Notes under the pieces: model-generated
What the model saw: the letters and a program-made list of their open reading frames with translations, nothing else
What the model was told of the DNA's origin: nothing
Databases searched by the model: none
Part shown: piece after piece, positions 17,601 through 25,908 of the stretch
Position numbering within the stretch: the stretch's first letter is position 1
Layout of the letters: each line of letters opens with the position of its first letter
Assembly (NCBI GenBank): GCA_050011635.1
Contig: JBEKIU010000001.1
Coordinates: 20,118 to 84,117, forward strand
Source: Bog-756 sp050011635
GTDB taxonomy: Bacteria; Actinomycetota; Acidimicrobiia; Acidimicrobiales; RAAP-2
Length of the DNA: 64,000 nucleotides
Direction of reading: 5' to 3'
Made by a program: the position numbers and the translations under genes

Positions 17601-20600
17601 TTGGTCGCCACACGGTCGTTCGCACACCTGCACACGCACACAGAATTCTCGATGCTGGACGGCGCCGCCCGCGTCACGGACCTGGTCCAGTCGGCAGCAG
17701 CCGACGGTCAACCGGCGCTCGGCATCACCGATCACGGGAACATGTACGGCGTCCTCGACTTCTATGCCGCCTGCCGCCAGGCAGGGATCAACCCGGTCAT
17801 CGGCACCGAGGCCTACATGGCCGCCGAGTCGAGGCACGAGCGTCCGGTGCGCAAGGGGAAGATCGACGACACCGGCGGGGACGTCGCCGGAGGGGAGAAG
17901 CTCTACTACCACCTCACCCTGCTGGCCGAGTCCACCGAGGGGTACAAGAACCTCCTCAAGCTGTCCTCAGCCGCCTACCTCGAGGGCTACTACTACAAGC
18001 CCAGGCTCGACTGGGAGCTGCTGGAACGCCACAGCCGAGGTCTGATCGCCACCACCGGATGCCTGGGTGGGGTGGTGCTCCAGGCGCTGTTGGCCGACGA
18101 TCGGATCAAGGCCGAGGCGCTCGCCGCTCGCCTGCAGGACATCTTCGGGAAGGACAATCTCTTCGTCGAGCTCCAAGATCACGGTCTCCCGGAGCAGCAC
18201 AAGACCAACCCGGCGCTGGTCGAGATCGCCCGGCGAATCGGCGCACCGTTACTGGCCACCAACGACAGCCACTACACCCATCGCGAGGACCACGTGGCCC
18301 ACGACGCCCTCCTGTGCGTCCAGACCGGGGCCCTCATCGCCGATCCCAAGCGGTTCAAGTTCGAGGGCGAGGAGCACTACCTGAAGTCGGCCGCGGAGAT
18401 GCGCCACCTCTTCGCCGAGCTGCCCGAGGCGTGCGACAACACGCTGCTGATCGCCGAACGGGCGTCGGTCGAGATCGAGTTCGGGCGCCCCAGCCTCCCC
18501 CGGTTTCCGGTGCCCGAGGAGTTCAGCGGCGAGACCTACGAGGAGCGGGCCGCCGCCTACCTCCGCCACCTGAGTGTCGAGGGGGCCAAGGACCGTTACG
18601 GCCACCCCGTCCCCGCCGAGGTCATGACCAGACTCGACTACGAGCTGGGCGTGATCGCCGACATGGGCTTCTCCGCCTACTTCCTGGTGGTGTGGGACCT
18701 GATCCGCTTCGCTCGCTCGCGGGGGATCCGGGTCGGACCCGGCCGGGGATCGGCCGCCGGATGCTGCGTGGCCTACTGCCTCCAGATCGTCGACGTCGAT
18801 CCCATCCGCTACGACCTCCTCTTCGAACGCTTCCTCAACCCGGGCCGGGTCCAGATGCCCGACATCGACATGGACTTCGACGAACGGTACCGGGGCGACA
18901 TGATCAAGTACGCCGCCGAGCGGTACGGATCCGACCACGTGGCCCAGATCGTCACGTTCTCCACCATCAAGGCGCGGGCCGCGGTGCGCGATGCCGCCCG
19001 GGTGCTGGGCTACCCCTACATCGTGGGCGACAAGATCGCCAAGGCCATGCCGCCCCTGCTCATGGGCCGCGACACCCCGTTGGCCGCCTGCCTGACCCGC
19101 TCCGAAGGGCACGAAGACGGGTTCGCCGCCGCCGCCGAGCTCCGGACGATGTACGAGACCGATCCTGAGGCCAAAAAGGTCATCGACGTGGCCAACGGCC
19201 TCGAGGGACTGCGCCGCCAGGACGGCATTCACGCTGCCGCCGTGGTCATCACCGACGAGCCGGTGACCGAGTACGTTCCCGTCCAGCGCAAGCCGGACGG
19301 GAACGACCCGGACGACTCCCCCATCGTCACCCAGTACGAGATGCACGGGGTCGAAGACCTCGGGCTGCTCAAGATGGACTTCCTCGGGCTGCGCAACCTG
19401 TCGGTCATCGAGCGGGCCCTCGACCTGATCGAGGTGTCCACCGGGAGCCGTCCGGACATCGACAGCGTGCCCCTCGACGACCCGGCCACCTTCGCCATGC
19501 TGTGCCGGGGGGATTCGATGGGGGTGTTCCAGCTCGAGGGAGGGCCGATGCGGTCGTTGATGCGGTCGCTCGCCCCGACCAGCTTCGACGACGTGGCCGC
19601 CCTGGTGGCCCTCTACCGGCCGGGCCCCATGGCCGCCAACATGCACCGCGACTACGCCGACCGCAAGAACGGCCGCCAGCCGGTGGCGTACCTCCACCCC
19701 GACCTCGAACCGGTCCTCGGCGACACCTACGGGCTGATGATCTACCAGGAGTCGGTCATGCGGGTGGCCCAGAAGATCGCCGGCTACGACCTGGCCGAGG
19801 CGGACAACCTGCGCAAGGCGTGCGGGAAGAAGAACCGGGCTCTCATCCAGGCCGAGCGCGAGAAGTTCGTGGCCGGCTGCGTCGCCACCGGGTACGAGGA
19901 GTCGCTGGGCACCGAGCTGTTCGACATCATCGAACCGTTCGCCGACTACGCCTTCAACAAGTCCCACGCGTACGGCTACGGCCTCATCGCCTACCAGACG
20001 GCATGGCTCAAGGCCCACTATCCGGTCGAGTACTTCGCCTCCTTGTTGACCTCGGTCCGGGACAACAAGGACAAGACCGCGGTCTATTTGGGAGAGTGCC
20101 GATCCCTCGGCATCGAGACCCTGGTCCCCGATGTCAACCGGTCGCTGTCGGACTTCGCCGCCGACTTCTCCGGTGGGAAGGGGGTCATCGGTGAGAAGGG
20201 TGGGAGCCCCGGGGCCATCACCTTCGGCATGGCCGCGGTGCGCAACGTGGGCGCGGGGCTCGTCGCCCTCATCGTGGAGGAGCGCGAGCGGAACGGCCCC
20301 TACATCGACTTCTACGACTTCTGCCAGCGAGTGGACCCACAAGTGCTCAACAAGCGGACCATCGAGTCGTTGATCAAAGCCGGCGGATTCGATTCGCTCG
20401 GCCACCCCCGTCAGGGTCTGTGCCTGGTATTCGAGGACATCGTCGATCGGACGGCGGAACGCCGTCGAGAGCACGACGCCGGCGTGATCTCGCTCTTCGC
20501 CAGCCTCGAGCCGGAGACGGCCGGCCATGCCACCGGCTTCGCCGATACCCGGACGCCCATCCCCGATTCCGAGTTCGACAAGTCGCAGCGGCTCGCCTTC

Positions 20601-21245
20601 GAAAAGGAGATGCTCGGGCTCTACATCAGCGACCACCCGTTGATGGGCCTCGAAGGAGCGCTGTCGCGGCTGACCGACTGCACCCTGGCCGAGCTCCGGG
20701 ACACCGACACCGACACCGACGTCGGCGGCGGCCCGGGAGGTGGGGCCGCCGGTTACCCCGGAGAGGGACAGATCCGCATGATCGGGGGCGTGGTCACCGA
20801 CCTGACCCGTCGGTTCACGAAAAAGGGCGACCTCATGGCCACCTTCGTCCTGGAGGACCTCAACGCCTCCATCGAGGTGTTCGTGTTCCCGAAGGCCATG
20901 GCCGACTACGGGGCCCTCCTCGACGACGACGCCATCGTCGTCCTGAAGGGCAGGGTCGACATGCGCGACGATCGGCTCAAGGTCGTGTGCATGGAGGTCC
21001 AGCGCCCCGAATTGGCCACGGATGGATCAGTCGATCTGCGGATCTCCCTTCCCATCAACAGCCTGACCGATCACACGGTGGACGGGCTCAAACACCTCCT
21101 GTCCGAGCACCCGGGCGATTCCCCGGTGTTCTTGCACGTGGGCGAAAAGGTGCTCCGCCTCCCCCCCGAATTCAACGTGGACAGTCGCAGGGGCCTGGTG
21201 GGTGAGCTGAGGGTCCTGCTCGGGCCCAACGCCATCGAATGCTGA
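17601..21245 (+). CDS. dnaE: DNA polymerase III alpha subunit (DnaE1)
   Basis: Main replicative polymerase, 1214 residues. The PHP domain opens with HLHTHTEFSMLDGAARV, the palm holds the catalytic acidic cluster MPDIDMDFDERYRGD (about 417-431), the fingers follow (FQLEGGPMRSLMRSL, YNKSHAYGYG-like segment FNKSHAYGYG), and an OB fold is near 1050-1130 (IGGVVTDLTRRFTKKGDLMATF). TTG 17601 is the start because a strong AGGAAGG Shine-Dalgarno (17585-17591) lies nine bases upstream. A short Asp/Thr then Gly-rich insert (about 1034-1052) precedes the OB fold. Confidence 0.96.
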   Translation: MVATRSFAHLHTHTEFSMLDGAARVTDLVQSAAADGQPALGITDHGNMYGVLDFYAACRQAGINPVIGTEAYMAAESRHERPVRKGKIDDTGGDVAGGEKLYYHLTLLAESTEGYKNLLKLSSAAYLEGYYYKPRLDWELLERHSRGLIATTGCLGGVVLQALLADDRIKAEALAARLQDIFGKDNLFVELQDHGLPEQHKTNPALVEIARRIGAPLLATNDSHYTHREDHVAHDALLCVQTGALIADPKRFKFEGEEHYLKSAAEMRHLFAELPEACDNTLLIAERASVEIEFGRPSLPRFPVPEEFSGETYEERAAAYLRHLSVEGAKDRYGHPVPAEVMTRLDYELGVIADMGFSAYFLVVWDLIRFARSRGIRVGPGRGSAAGCCVAYCLQIVDVDPIRYDLLFERFLNPGRVQMPDIDMDFDERYRGDMIKYAAERYGSDHVAQIVTFSTIKARAAVRDAARVLGYPYIVGDKIAKAMPPLLMGRDTPLAACLTRSEGHEDGFAAAAELRTMYETDPEAKKVIDVANGLEGLRRQDGIHAAAVVITDEPVTEYVPVQRKPDGNDPDDSPIVTQYEMHGVEDLGLLKMDFLGLRNLSVIERALDLIEVSTGSRPDIDSVPLDDPATFAMLCRGDSMGVFQLEGGPMRSLMRSLAPTSFDDVAALVALYRPGPMAANMHRDYADRKNGRQPVAYLHPDLEPVLGDTYGLMIYQESVMRVAQKIAGYDLAEADNLRKACGKKNRALIQAEREKFVAGCVATGYEESLGTELFDIIEPFADYAFNKSHAYGYGLIAYQTAWLKAHYPVEYFASLLTSVRDNKDKTAVYLGECRSLGIETLVPDVNRSLSDFAADFSGGKGVIGEKGGSPGAITFGMAAVRNVGAGLVALIVEERERNGPYIDFYDFCQRVDPQVLNKRTIESLIKAGGFDSLGHPRQGLCLVFEDIVDRTAERRREHDAGVISLFASLEPETAGHATGFADTRTPIPDSEFDKSQRLAFEKEMLGLYISDHPLMGLEGALSRLTDCTLAELRDTDTDTDVGGGPGGGAAGYPGEGQIRMIGGVVTDLTRRFTKKGDLMATFVLEDLNASIEVFVFPKAMADYGALLDDDAIVVLKGRVDMRDDRLKVVCMEVQRPELATDGSVDLRISLPINSLTDHTVDGLKHLLSEHPGDSPVFLHVGEKVLRLPPEFNVDSRRGLVGELRVLLGPNAIEC

Positions 21246-21264
21246 GACCGGCAGCGTCGAAGCG

Positions 21265-21281
21265 GGCGGTCCCGGACCGCC
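21265..21281 (+). terminator. Possible terminator hairpin after dnaE
   Basis: GGCGGT (21265-21270) pairs with ACCGCC (21276-21281) across a five-base loop, 20 bases after the dnaE stop. A weak T-run (ATTTTG) follows about 12 bases later, so termination is uncertain. Confidence 0.35.
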
Positions 21282-21317
21282 ACTGAGCACCAATTTTGCT
21301 GCTCACGGGGCCCGGAT

Positions 21318-21346
21318 ACGACAGGGGCGTTCAAATCCCGTAAAAT
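21318..21346 (+). promoter_or_regulatory. Sigma-A-type promoter
   Basis: ACGACA (21318-21323, 4/6 to the -35 consensus), a 17-base spacer and TAAAAT (21341-21346, 5/6 to the -10 consensus). It would start transcription near 21353, giving a leader of about 120 bases for the gene at 21477. Confidence 0.5.
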
Positions 21347-21476
21347 CGAGGCACGGCTCCTGACGTGGAGGCCCACAGACCCGTCCGCCTCACCGGGCAG
21401 ACGGCTGGGGGGCGTCGACGCCAGACCCGGGCCGGCGGCTGATACCGCAGCGAGACCGAGGAGTACGGAACGGCAT

Positions 21477-22151
21477 ATGTCGATCAAGGTGGAGACCAAG
21501 GACTGCACATCGATCAGTGACGCGGAGTTGGCCGAAATGGCCGATCTGTGCGCCGAACGGGAGCCCCGATTCGATATCGGGTTCCTGTCGAAACAGCGGG
21601 AGGAGTGGGTCCTCGTCACCCGGGTGCGCGAAGGGTCGAAGCTCCGGGGCTACTCGTTCTCCACCCTGGAACGCATCGGCGGAACCCCGTCACTCCTGAT
21701 CGGGCTGGCCACCGTCGACCGCACGTCGAGGGCCGACACGGTGCTCCGGGCCATGATGGGTGACAAGTACCGGCGGGCTCTGCTGGCCTTTCCGGACGAG
21801 GACGTGCTGGTGGGAACCCGTCTGCTCGGGGCTGAAGGTTTCCGTGCCTTCTCCGGGTTGACCGAGGTCGTGCCCGGTCCGGGCCACAAGGCCACCGGCG
21901 AGGAGAGGGCGTGGGGCCGCCGGTTGGCCAAGCGTTTCGGCGCCGACGGCCGGATAGACGACCGCACGTTCGTGGTCGTCGGCGACGGGTGCGAGGCCGG
22001 AGGATTCGATTTCGTGAGCCCGAAAGACCAGGTGGGGTCCGAGATCGGCATCTTCTTCGAGGGTGTCGACGTCGGGGCCGGAGGTCGTCTGGTGGCCTTC
22101 GGATGGGCCATGGCCGAAGACCTGGCGGCGGGAAAACTCGGCGGGCGCTGA
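21477..22151 (+). CDS. Conserved protein of unknown function
   Basis: A 224-residue soluble protein without signal peptide or membrane helix. I do not recognise the family. The middle part (LRGYSFSTLERIGGTPSLLIGLATVDR, then LRAMMGDKYRRALLAF) has the rhythm of an acetyltransferase-like alpha/beta fold, but no clear acetyl-CoA loop is seen, so this is only a guess. It has its own good promoter and stands alone between dnaE and an Rrf2 regulator. The ATG is preceded by GGAG-like sequence at about 21459-21463. Confidence 0.7.
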   Translation: MSIKVETKDCTSISDAELAEMADLCAEREPRFDIGFLSKQREEWVLVTRVREGSKLRGYSFSTLERIGGTPSLLIGLATVDRTSRADTVLRAMMGDKYRRALLAFPDEDVLVGTRLLGAEGFRAFSGLTEVVPGPGHKATGEERAWGRRLAKRFGADGRIDDRTFVVVGDGCEAGGFDFVSPKDQVGSEIGIFFEGVDVGAGGRLVAFGWAMAEDLAAGKLGGR

Positions 22152-22229
22152 CCGGTTGGCCAGAACCTGCGTCGGTGCTGCCACGCTCCCGGGCCACCGA
22201 AACAAGGCCCGGACTGTCCGTGCAGGCAA

Positions 22230-22235
22230 TAGCAT
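22230..22235 (+). promoter_or_regulatory. -10 element of a probably leaderless Rrf2 gene
   Basis: TAGCAT (TANNNT) ends seven bases before the GTG at 22242, so the first transcribed base should be the start codon itself. Confidence 0.45.
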
Positions 22236-22241
22236 GGGCAT

Positions 22242-22691
22242 GTGAAGGTATCGACTCGAGGTGACTATGCGAGCCGGGCGCTCTTGTCGCTGGCGCTCCA
22301 CACCGATGGCGAAGGCCCGACCGCGGTCAGGGACATCGCCGAGCGTACCGGGCTGCCTCAGCCGTACCTCGAGCAGATCCTGCTGGCCCTGAAAGGCGCC
22401 GGCCTGGTCCGTTCCAAGCGGGGCGTGGGTGGTGGCTATGTGCTGGCCCGGCCGCCCGAGGAGATCACCCTGTCCCAGATCGTGTCGGCCGTCGACGGGC
22501 CCATCGTGGCCGGCGACTTCGGGCTTCCCCACGAGAACGGAGCCTGCGATCACGAGGGGCAGTGCGTCCTGCTCACCGTCTGGGCCGACCTCGGCGAGCG
22601 CATGCGCACGCACCTCGACTCCTTCAATCTGGCCGACATGGTGGCACGCGCCCAGGGCAGGGTGCCCGCCCTGCGCCAGAGTGCCGGCTGA
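22242..22691 (+). CDS. Rrf2 family transcriptional regulator
   Basis: A 149-residue winged-helix protein: MKVSTRGDYASRALLSLAL, AVRDIAERTGLPQPYLEQIL, LKGAGLVRSKRGVGGGYVLARP are standard for Rrf2 proteins such as IscR, CymR and NsrR. Only two cysteines are visible in the usual cluster loop (GACDHEGQC, about residues 106-113), one fewer than in IscR/NsrR, so an iron-sulfur cluster with a different third ligand, or thiol sensing, is possible. Targets are unknown. The GTG start lies seven bases after a -10 element and lacks a Shine-Dalgarno, which suggests a leaderless mRNA. Confidence 0.9.
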   Translation: MKVSTRGDYASRALLSLALHTDGEGPTAVRDIAERTGLPQPYLEQILLALKGAGLVRSKRGVGGGYVLARPPEEITLSQIVSAVDGPIVAGDFGLPHENGACDHEGQCVLLTVWADLGERMRTHLDSFNLADMVARAQGRVPALRQSAG

Positions 22692-22714
22692 CCTCCGGCT
22701 CCCCCGTTCATCGT

Positions 22715-22742
22715 CGGGTCGGCGGGGCCGCCCCGACACCCG
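22715..22742. terminator. Possible bidirectional hairpin between convergent genes
   Basis: CGGGTCGG (22715-22722) pairs with CCGACACCCG (22733-22742) with a two-base bulge, between the Rrf2 gene and the histidine phosphatase. There is no T-run, so its function is uncertain. Confidence 0.3.
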
Positions 22743-22762
22743 GGACCGGGCCGGCGATCGGG

Positions 22763-23344
22763 TCACGCCTCCGCGCCACCGAGGTTCCACCAGGAGATGA
22801 CCGGCTGCTCGCGATCCCAGCCGAGTTCGCCCAGGGAAGCCGGGCCAAGTGCGAGGGAACGACCGGCCGAGGCCTCGAGCCCGGCCCACCGGGCGGCCAT
22901 GACCCGAAGCACGTGACCGTGGGCCACACAGGCCACGTCGCCCGAAACGGCCCGGATCCGTTCGATCACCCCGTCGACCCGTCGGCCCACGTCCTCTGCC
23001 CGTTCCCCGCCCGGGGCGCCGTCGGCGAAGAGGTCCCAGCCGGGGCGCCGGCGCCGGATCTCCCCCGTGGTCAAGCCCTCGTAGGAGCCGTAATCCCACT
23101 CCGCCAGGTCTGGGTCGACGACGGCGTCCTCACCCAGTCCGGCCAGTCGACAGGTCTCCCGGGCCCGGACCAGCGGGCTGGTCCACACGGCGGCGAACCG
23201 ATAGTGCGACAATCGTGGGCGGAGGGCCATGGCCTGTTCCTCGCCTTCGGGGAGGAGCGCCAGGTCGGTGCGCCCGGTATGGCGGCCGGACCGGCTCCAT
23301 TCTGTCTCGCCGTGTCGTATCACCATGCACCGATGCTGGGTCAT
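22763..23344 (-). CDS. Histidine phosphatase (phosphoglycerate mutase-like) family protein
   Basis: The catalytic signature is MVIRHGETEWSRSGRHTGRTD at the N-terminus (phospho-His at about residue 9), and the second histidine is in VACVAHGHVLRVMAARW. SPLVRARETCRLAG and EWDYGSYEGL are also typical. Family members remove phosphate from sugars, nucleotides or proteins; the substrate cannot be told here. ATG 23344 gives 193 residues, the usual length. The longer frame upstream (to 23410) lacks family resemblance. Confidence 0.9.
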   Translation of the reverse strand: MTQHRCMVIRHGETEWSRSGRHTGRTDLALLPEGEEQAMALRPRLSHYRFAAVWTSPLVRARETCRLAGLGEDAVVDPDLAEWDYGSYEGLTTGEIRRRRPGWDLFADGAPGGERAEDVGRRVDGVIERIRAVSGDVACVAHGHVLRVMAARWAGLEASAGRSLALGPASLGELGWDREQPVISWWNLGGAEA

Positions 23345-23459
23345 CCTGACAGCCGAACACTCCGACCAGGGAGAATGCAAGCCCGTCCCCGGCGGCCCCT
23401 CAGGGAGCACCTGGCCGAGGACGGTCGGTCCGGACGATCCGGATCCGAGCCAGAGCCCT

Positions 23460-23485
23460 GGAATGTCCAGGACCGATCAGGCGTT
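23460..23485 (+). promoter_or_regulatory. Predicted ECF-type (SigE/SigH-like) promoter of the sigma factor gene
   Basis: GGAAT (23460-23464), 18 bases, then GTT (23483-23485, GTTG). This matches the GGAAY-N18-GTT pattern of ECF sigma promoters that drive sigB in mycobacteria. A TTGAAA just downstream (23484-23489) could belong to a second, weaker promoter. Confidence 0.45.
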
Positions 23486-23525
23486 GAAAACGCTGTCGAC
23501 CCTGTGACGATGAATGAGGAGAGGG

Positions 23526-24443
23526 ATGACGACTCGCACTTCGAGTAGGGAAACGGAAGGCCAGGCCCGGTCGGGCGCGGCGCGGGCGGTACGGTCCGCG
23601 GCGTCCGGGCGCAGCCGAAGTGCAGATGCCGACACGCTCGGCCTGTTCCTCCGTGATCTCGACCACCACCCGCTCCCCGACCACGATGCGCAGACCGAGC
23701 TGGCCAAGCGGGTGGCCGACGGCGACGACGAGGCCCGGCGCGAGATGGTGGCCGCCAACCTCCGTTTGGTGGTCCACTGGGCTCGGCGCTACCAGGACCG
23801 GGGCGTGGATCTTCCCGACCTCATCCAGGAGGGCACATTCGGCCTCATGCGGGCGGTGGACAAGTTCGACTGGGAGCGGGGATTCCGTTTCTCGACCTAC
23901 GCCACCTGGTGGATCCGCCAGGCACTGCAGCGTGCCGTCCAGCAGCACGGCCGTACCATCAGGCTGCCCATGGAGGTCGCCGAGCGGAACCAGCAGGTGG
24001 ACGCGGCCCTGTGGGAGCTGACCCACCAGTACCAGCGTCCACCGACCGACGACGAGATGGACAACGCCACCAACACCACCGCCGAGGTACGTTCCGACCT
24101 CAGCCAGGTGGCCCGGGTGGTTGCCAGCCTCGATCAGCCGGCCACCACCGATTCGACGGCCACCCTCGGTGACCTCGTCTCGACCGACCTCAGCGACTTC
24201 GAGGACGACGTGGCCTCGGAGCTGACCCTCGACCTGGTCCGTCAGGCGGTCGATCGATTGACCGATCTCCAACGCCAGGTGATCCGGCACCGCTTCGGTT
24301 TCGACGGAAGCGATCCGGCCTCGTTGCAGACCACGGCTGAGCGCCTCGGGATCGGGGTGCGCAAGGTGCGCCAGGCCGAGGCCGAGGCCCTGGAGGTGCT
24401 GGCCGACAGCGAGATGCTCGAAGCCGCCCACGAGGCCGCCTGA
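23526..24443 (+). CDS. RNA polymerase sigma factor, group 2 sigma-70 (SigB-like)
   Basis: A 305-residue sigma factor. Region 1.2 is DTLGLFLRDLDHHPLPDHD, region 2 contains ANLRLVVHWARRYQDRGVDLPDLIQEG and GFRFSTYATWWIRQAL, region 3 starts RTIRLPMEVAERN, and region 4 includes LTDLQRQVIRHRFGF with the helix-turn-helix TTAERLGIGVRKVRQAEAEAL. It lacks the long region 1.1 of the housekeeping SigA, so it is a group 2 factor for stress or stationary phase. ATG 23526 is chosen because AGGAGA (23517-23522) precedes it; the ATG at 23514 has no Shine-Dalgarno. Confidence 0.92.
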   Translation: MTTRTSSRETEGQARSGAARAVRSAASGRSRSADADTLGLFLRDLDHHPLPDHDAQTELAKRVADGDDEARREMVAANLRLVVHWARRYQDRGVDLPDLIQEGTFGLMRAVDKFDWERGFRFSTYATWWIRQALQRAVQQHGRTIRLPMEVAERNQQVDAALWELTHQYQRPPTDDEMDNATNTTAEVRSDLSQVARVVASLDQPATTDSTATLGDLVSTDLSDFEDDVASELTLDLVRQAVDRLTDLQRQVIRHRFGFDGSDPASLQTTAERLGIGVRKVRQAEAEALEVLADSEMLEAAHEAA

Positions 24444-24470
24444 CCCACTGCGGACCCCGCCGCGGTCGCC

Positions 24471-25415
24471 TTACGCCGACAGCTGGTCCAGTTGCCGGCG
24501 CAGGTCGTCCGGTAGCTCCGAGGTCCATGACATCCCGGCTCCGGTGGACGGATGCTCGAGGGCCAGCGAAGCGGCGTGCAGGAAGGGCCGGGACACCACG
24601 GCACCGGGCAGCGATCGGCCGTGACCGTACACCTCGTCGCCCACCACCGGATGGCCGATGGCCGACAGATGGACCCGGATCTGGTGGGTCCTGCCCGTCT
24701 CCAGCCTGGCCGTCATCAAGGTGGTCGGGGCCGGCCGGGAGAACCGACCCTCGACCCGGTACCGGGTCCTGGCCTCCTTCCCCTTGCGTGACACGGCCAT
24801 ACGGGTCGGAGCGCTGACCGACCGGCCCACCGGGGCGTCCACCATCCCGGACTCCTCCTCCACCCTCCCGAGCACCAGGACCCGGTAGATCCTGGTCACG
24901 GCGCGGTCCCCCATCTGGCCGACGAGAGACCGGTAGGAGCCTGGCGTGCGAGCCACCACCATCAGGCCGGAGGTCCCCCGGTCGAGCCGGTGCACGATGC
25001 CCGGTCGGTCGACGTCGGTCCCCAGTTGCCCGGGCAGCGTCCGGAGGTCGGGGTACCGGTGGACGAGCCCATTGACCAAAGTGCCGGTCCGGTGACCGGA
25101 CCCCGGGTGCACCACCAGGCCGGCGGGTTTGTCCACCACGATGAGCTCCTGGTCCTCGTAGACGACCTCGAAGGTGACAGAGGGGTCGCCGTCGGGCGCC
25201 TGCTCGGGCCGCGCCGAACCAGGGTCCACCACCAGCTCCTGACCGGTTCGGAGCGCCGTGCTCCTGCTCCGCACCGTCATGCCGTCGATCTGCACCCTAC
25301 CTTCGGCGATCAGGCCATTCACCGCCGACCGGGACATGTCGGCCACCAGGGCCACCGCCTTGTCGACCCGCACGCCGTCGAGCGCTGTCGGCACCTCGAC
25401 CCTCACCACCGTCAC
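24471..25415 (-). CDS. rluD: Large-subunit rRNA pseudouridine synthase (RluA/RluD family)
   Basis: A 314-residue enzyme with an N-terminal S4 domain (GVRVDKAVALVADMSRSAVNGLIAEGRVQIDG) and an RluA catalytic domain with the nucleophile Asp in RPGIVHRLDRGTSGLMV. RTHQIRVHLSAIGHPVVGDEVYG is also diagnostic. It modifies 23S rRNA uridines. GTG 25415 overlaps the lspA stop (GTGA), so it is co-translated with lspA, the usual actinobacterial order. The exact target uridines cannot be assigned. Confidence 0.93.
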   Translation of the reverse strand: MTVVRVEVPTALDGVRVDKAVALVADMSRSAVNGLIAEGRVQIDGMTVRSRSTALRTGQELVVDPGSARPEQAPDGDPSVTFEVVYEDQELIVVDKPAGLVVHPGSGHRTGTLVNGLVHRYPDLRTLPGQLGTDVDRPGIVHRLDRGTSGLMVVARTPGSYRSLVGQMGDRAVTRIYRVLVLGRVEEESGMVDAPVGRSVSAPTRMAVSRKGKEARTRYRVEGRFSRPAPTTLMTARLETGRTHQIRVHLSAIGHPVVGDEVYGHGRSLPGAVVSRPFLHAASLALEHPSTGAGMSWTSELPDDLRRQLDQLSA

Positions 25416-25894
25416 GGGTGCCGGGGTCCGCGGGCCAACGACACCAGGAACAGCGCACAACCGACGACGATGGACGCGTCGGCCACGTTGAACGTGGGCC
25501 AGAAGTGCAGGGCGATGAAGTCGACGACGGCCCCGTGGTCGCCGCGGAAGAAGCGGTCGCAGAGGTTGCCCAGCGCGCCACCCACGATGAGGCCGAGGAT
25601 GGCGGCCCGGCCGTTCGTCGTCGCCCGCCAGGCCATGACGCTCAACACCATGATCAGCACCAGCGCGATCGGGATGAGGATGGCCGCCTTCCCCTGGAAC
25701 AGACTGAAGGAGGCGCCGGTGTTGCGGGACAGTTCGAGATCCAAGGTCCCGATCACGTGGATGGGGCCCGACGACAGTCGGGTGAGCGCCCACCACTTGG
25801 TCAGCTGATCGACGAGCACCACCGCGACCATGACGGCCACGGCCACCGACAGGCGACGGGCGCCGGCACGGCGCTCACGGCCATCTGCGCCCAC
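25412..25894 (-). CDS. lspA: Lipoprotein signal peptidase (signal peptidase II)
   Basis: Membrane aspartyl protease that cleaves signal peptides of lipoproteins. Four hydrophobic helices are visible. The family boxes are VDQLTKWWAL, LSRNTGASFSLF, and the catalytic aspartates in GNLCDRFFRG and FNVADASIVVG. GTG 25894 lies 15 bases after the traR stop and gives 160 residues; the frame is open further upstream, so the precise start is unsure. A substrate candidate is the lipoprotein at 421-936. Confidence 0.9.
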   Translation of the reverse strand: MGADGRERRAGARRLSVAVAVMVAVVLVDQLTKWWALTRLSSGPIHVIGTLDLELSRNTGASFSLFQGKAAILIPIALVLIMVLSVMAWRATTNGRAAILGLIVGGALGNLCDRFFRGDHGAVVDFIALHFWPTFNVADASIVVGCALFLVSLARGPRHP

Positions 25895-25908
25895 CGCCGG
25901 CCCACCGG

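Noticed and set aside
18249..20636. 795-codon minus-strand ORF inside dnaE
   Set aside because: Antisense shadow of the polymerase gene; no recognisable domain and composition dominated by Val, Gly, Asp and His.
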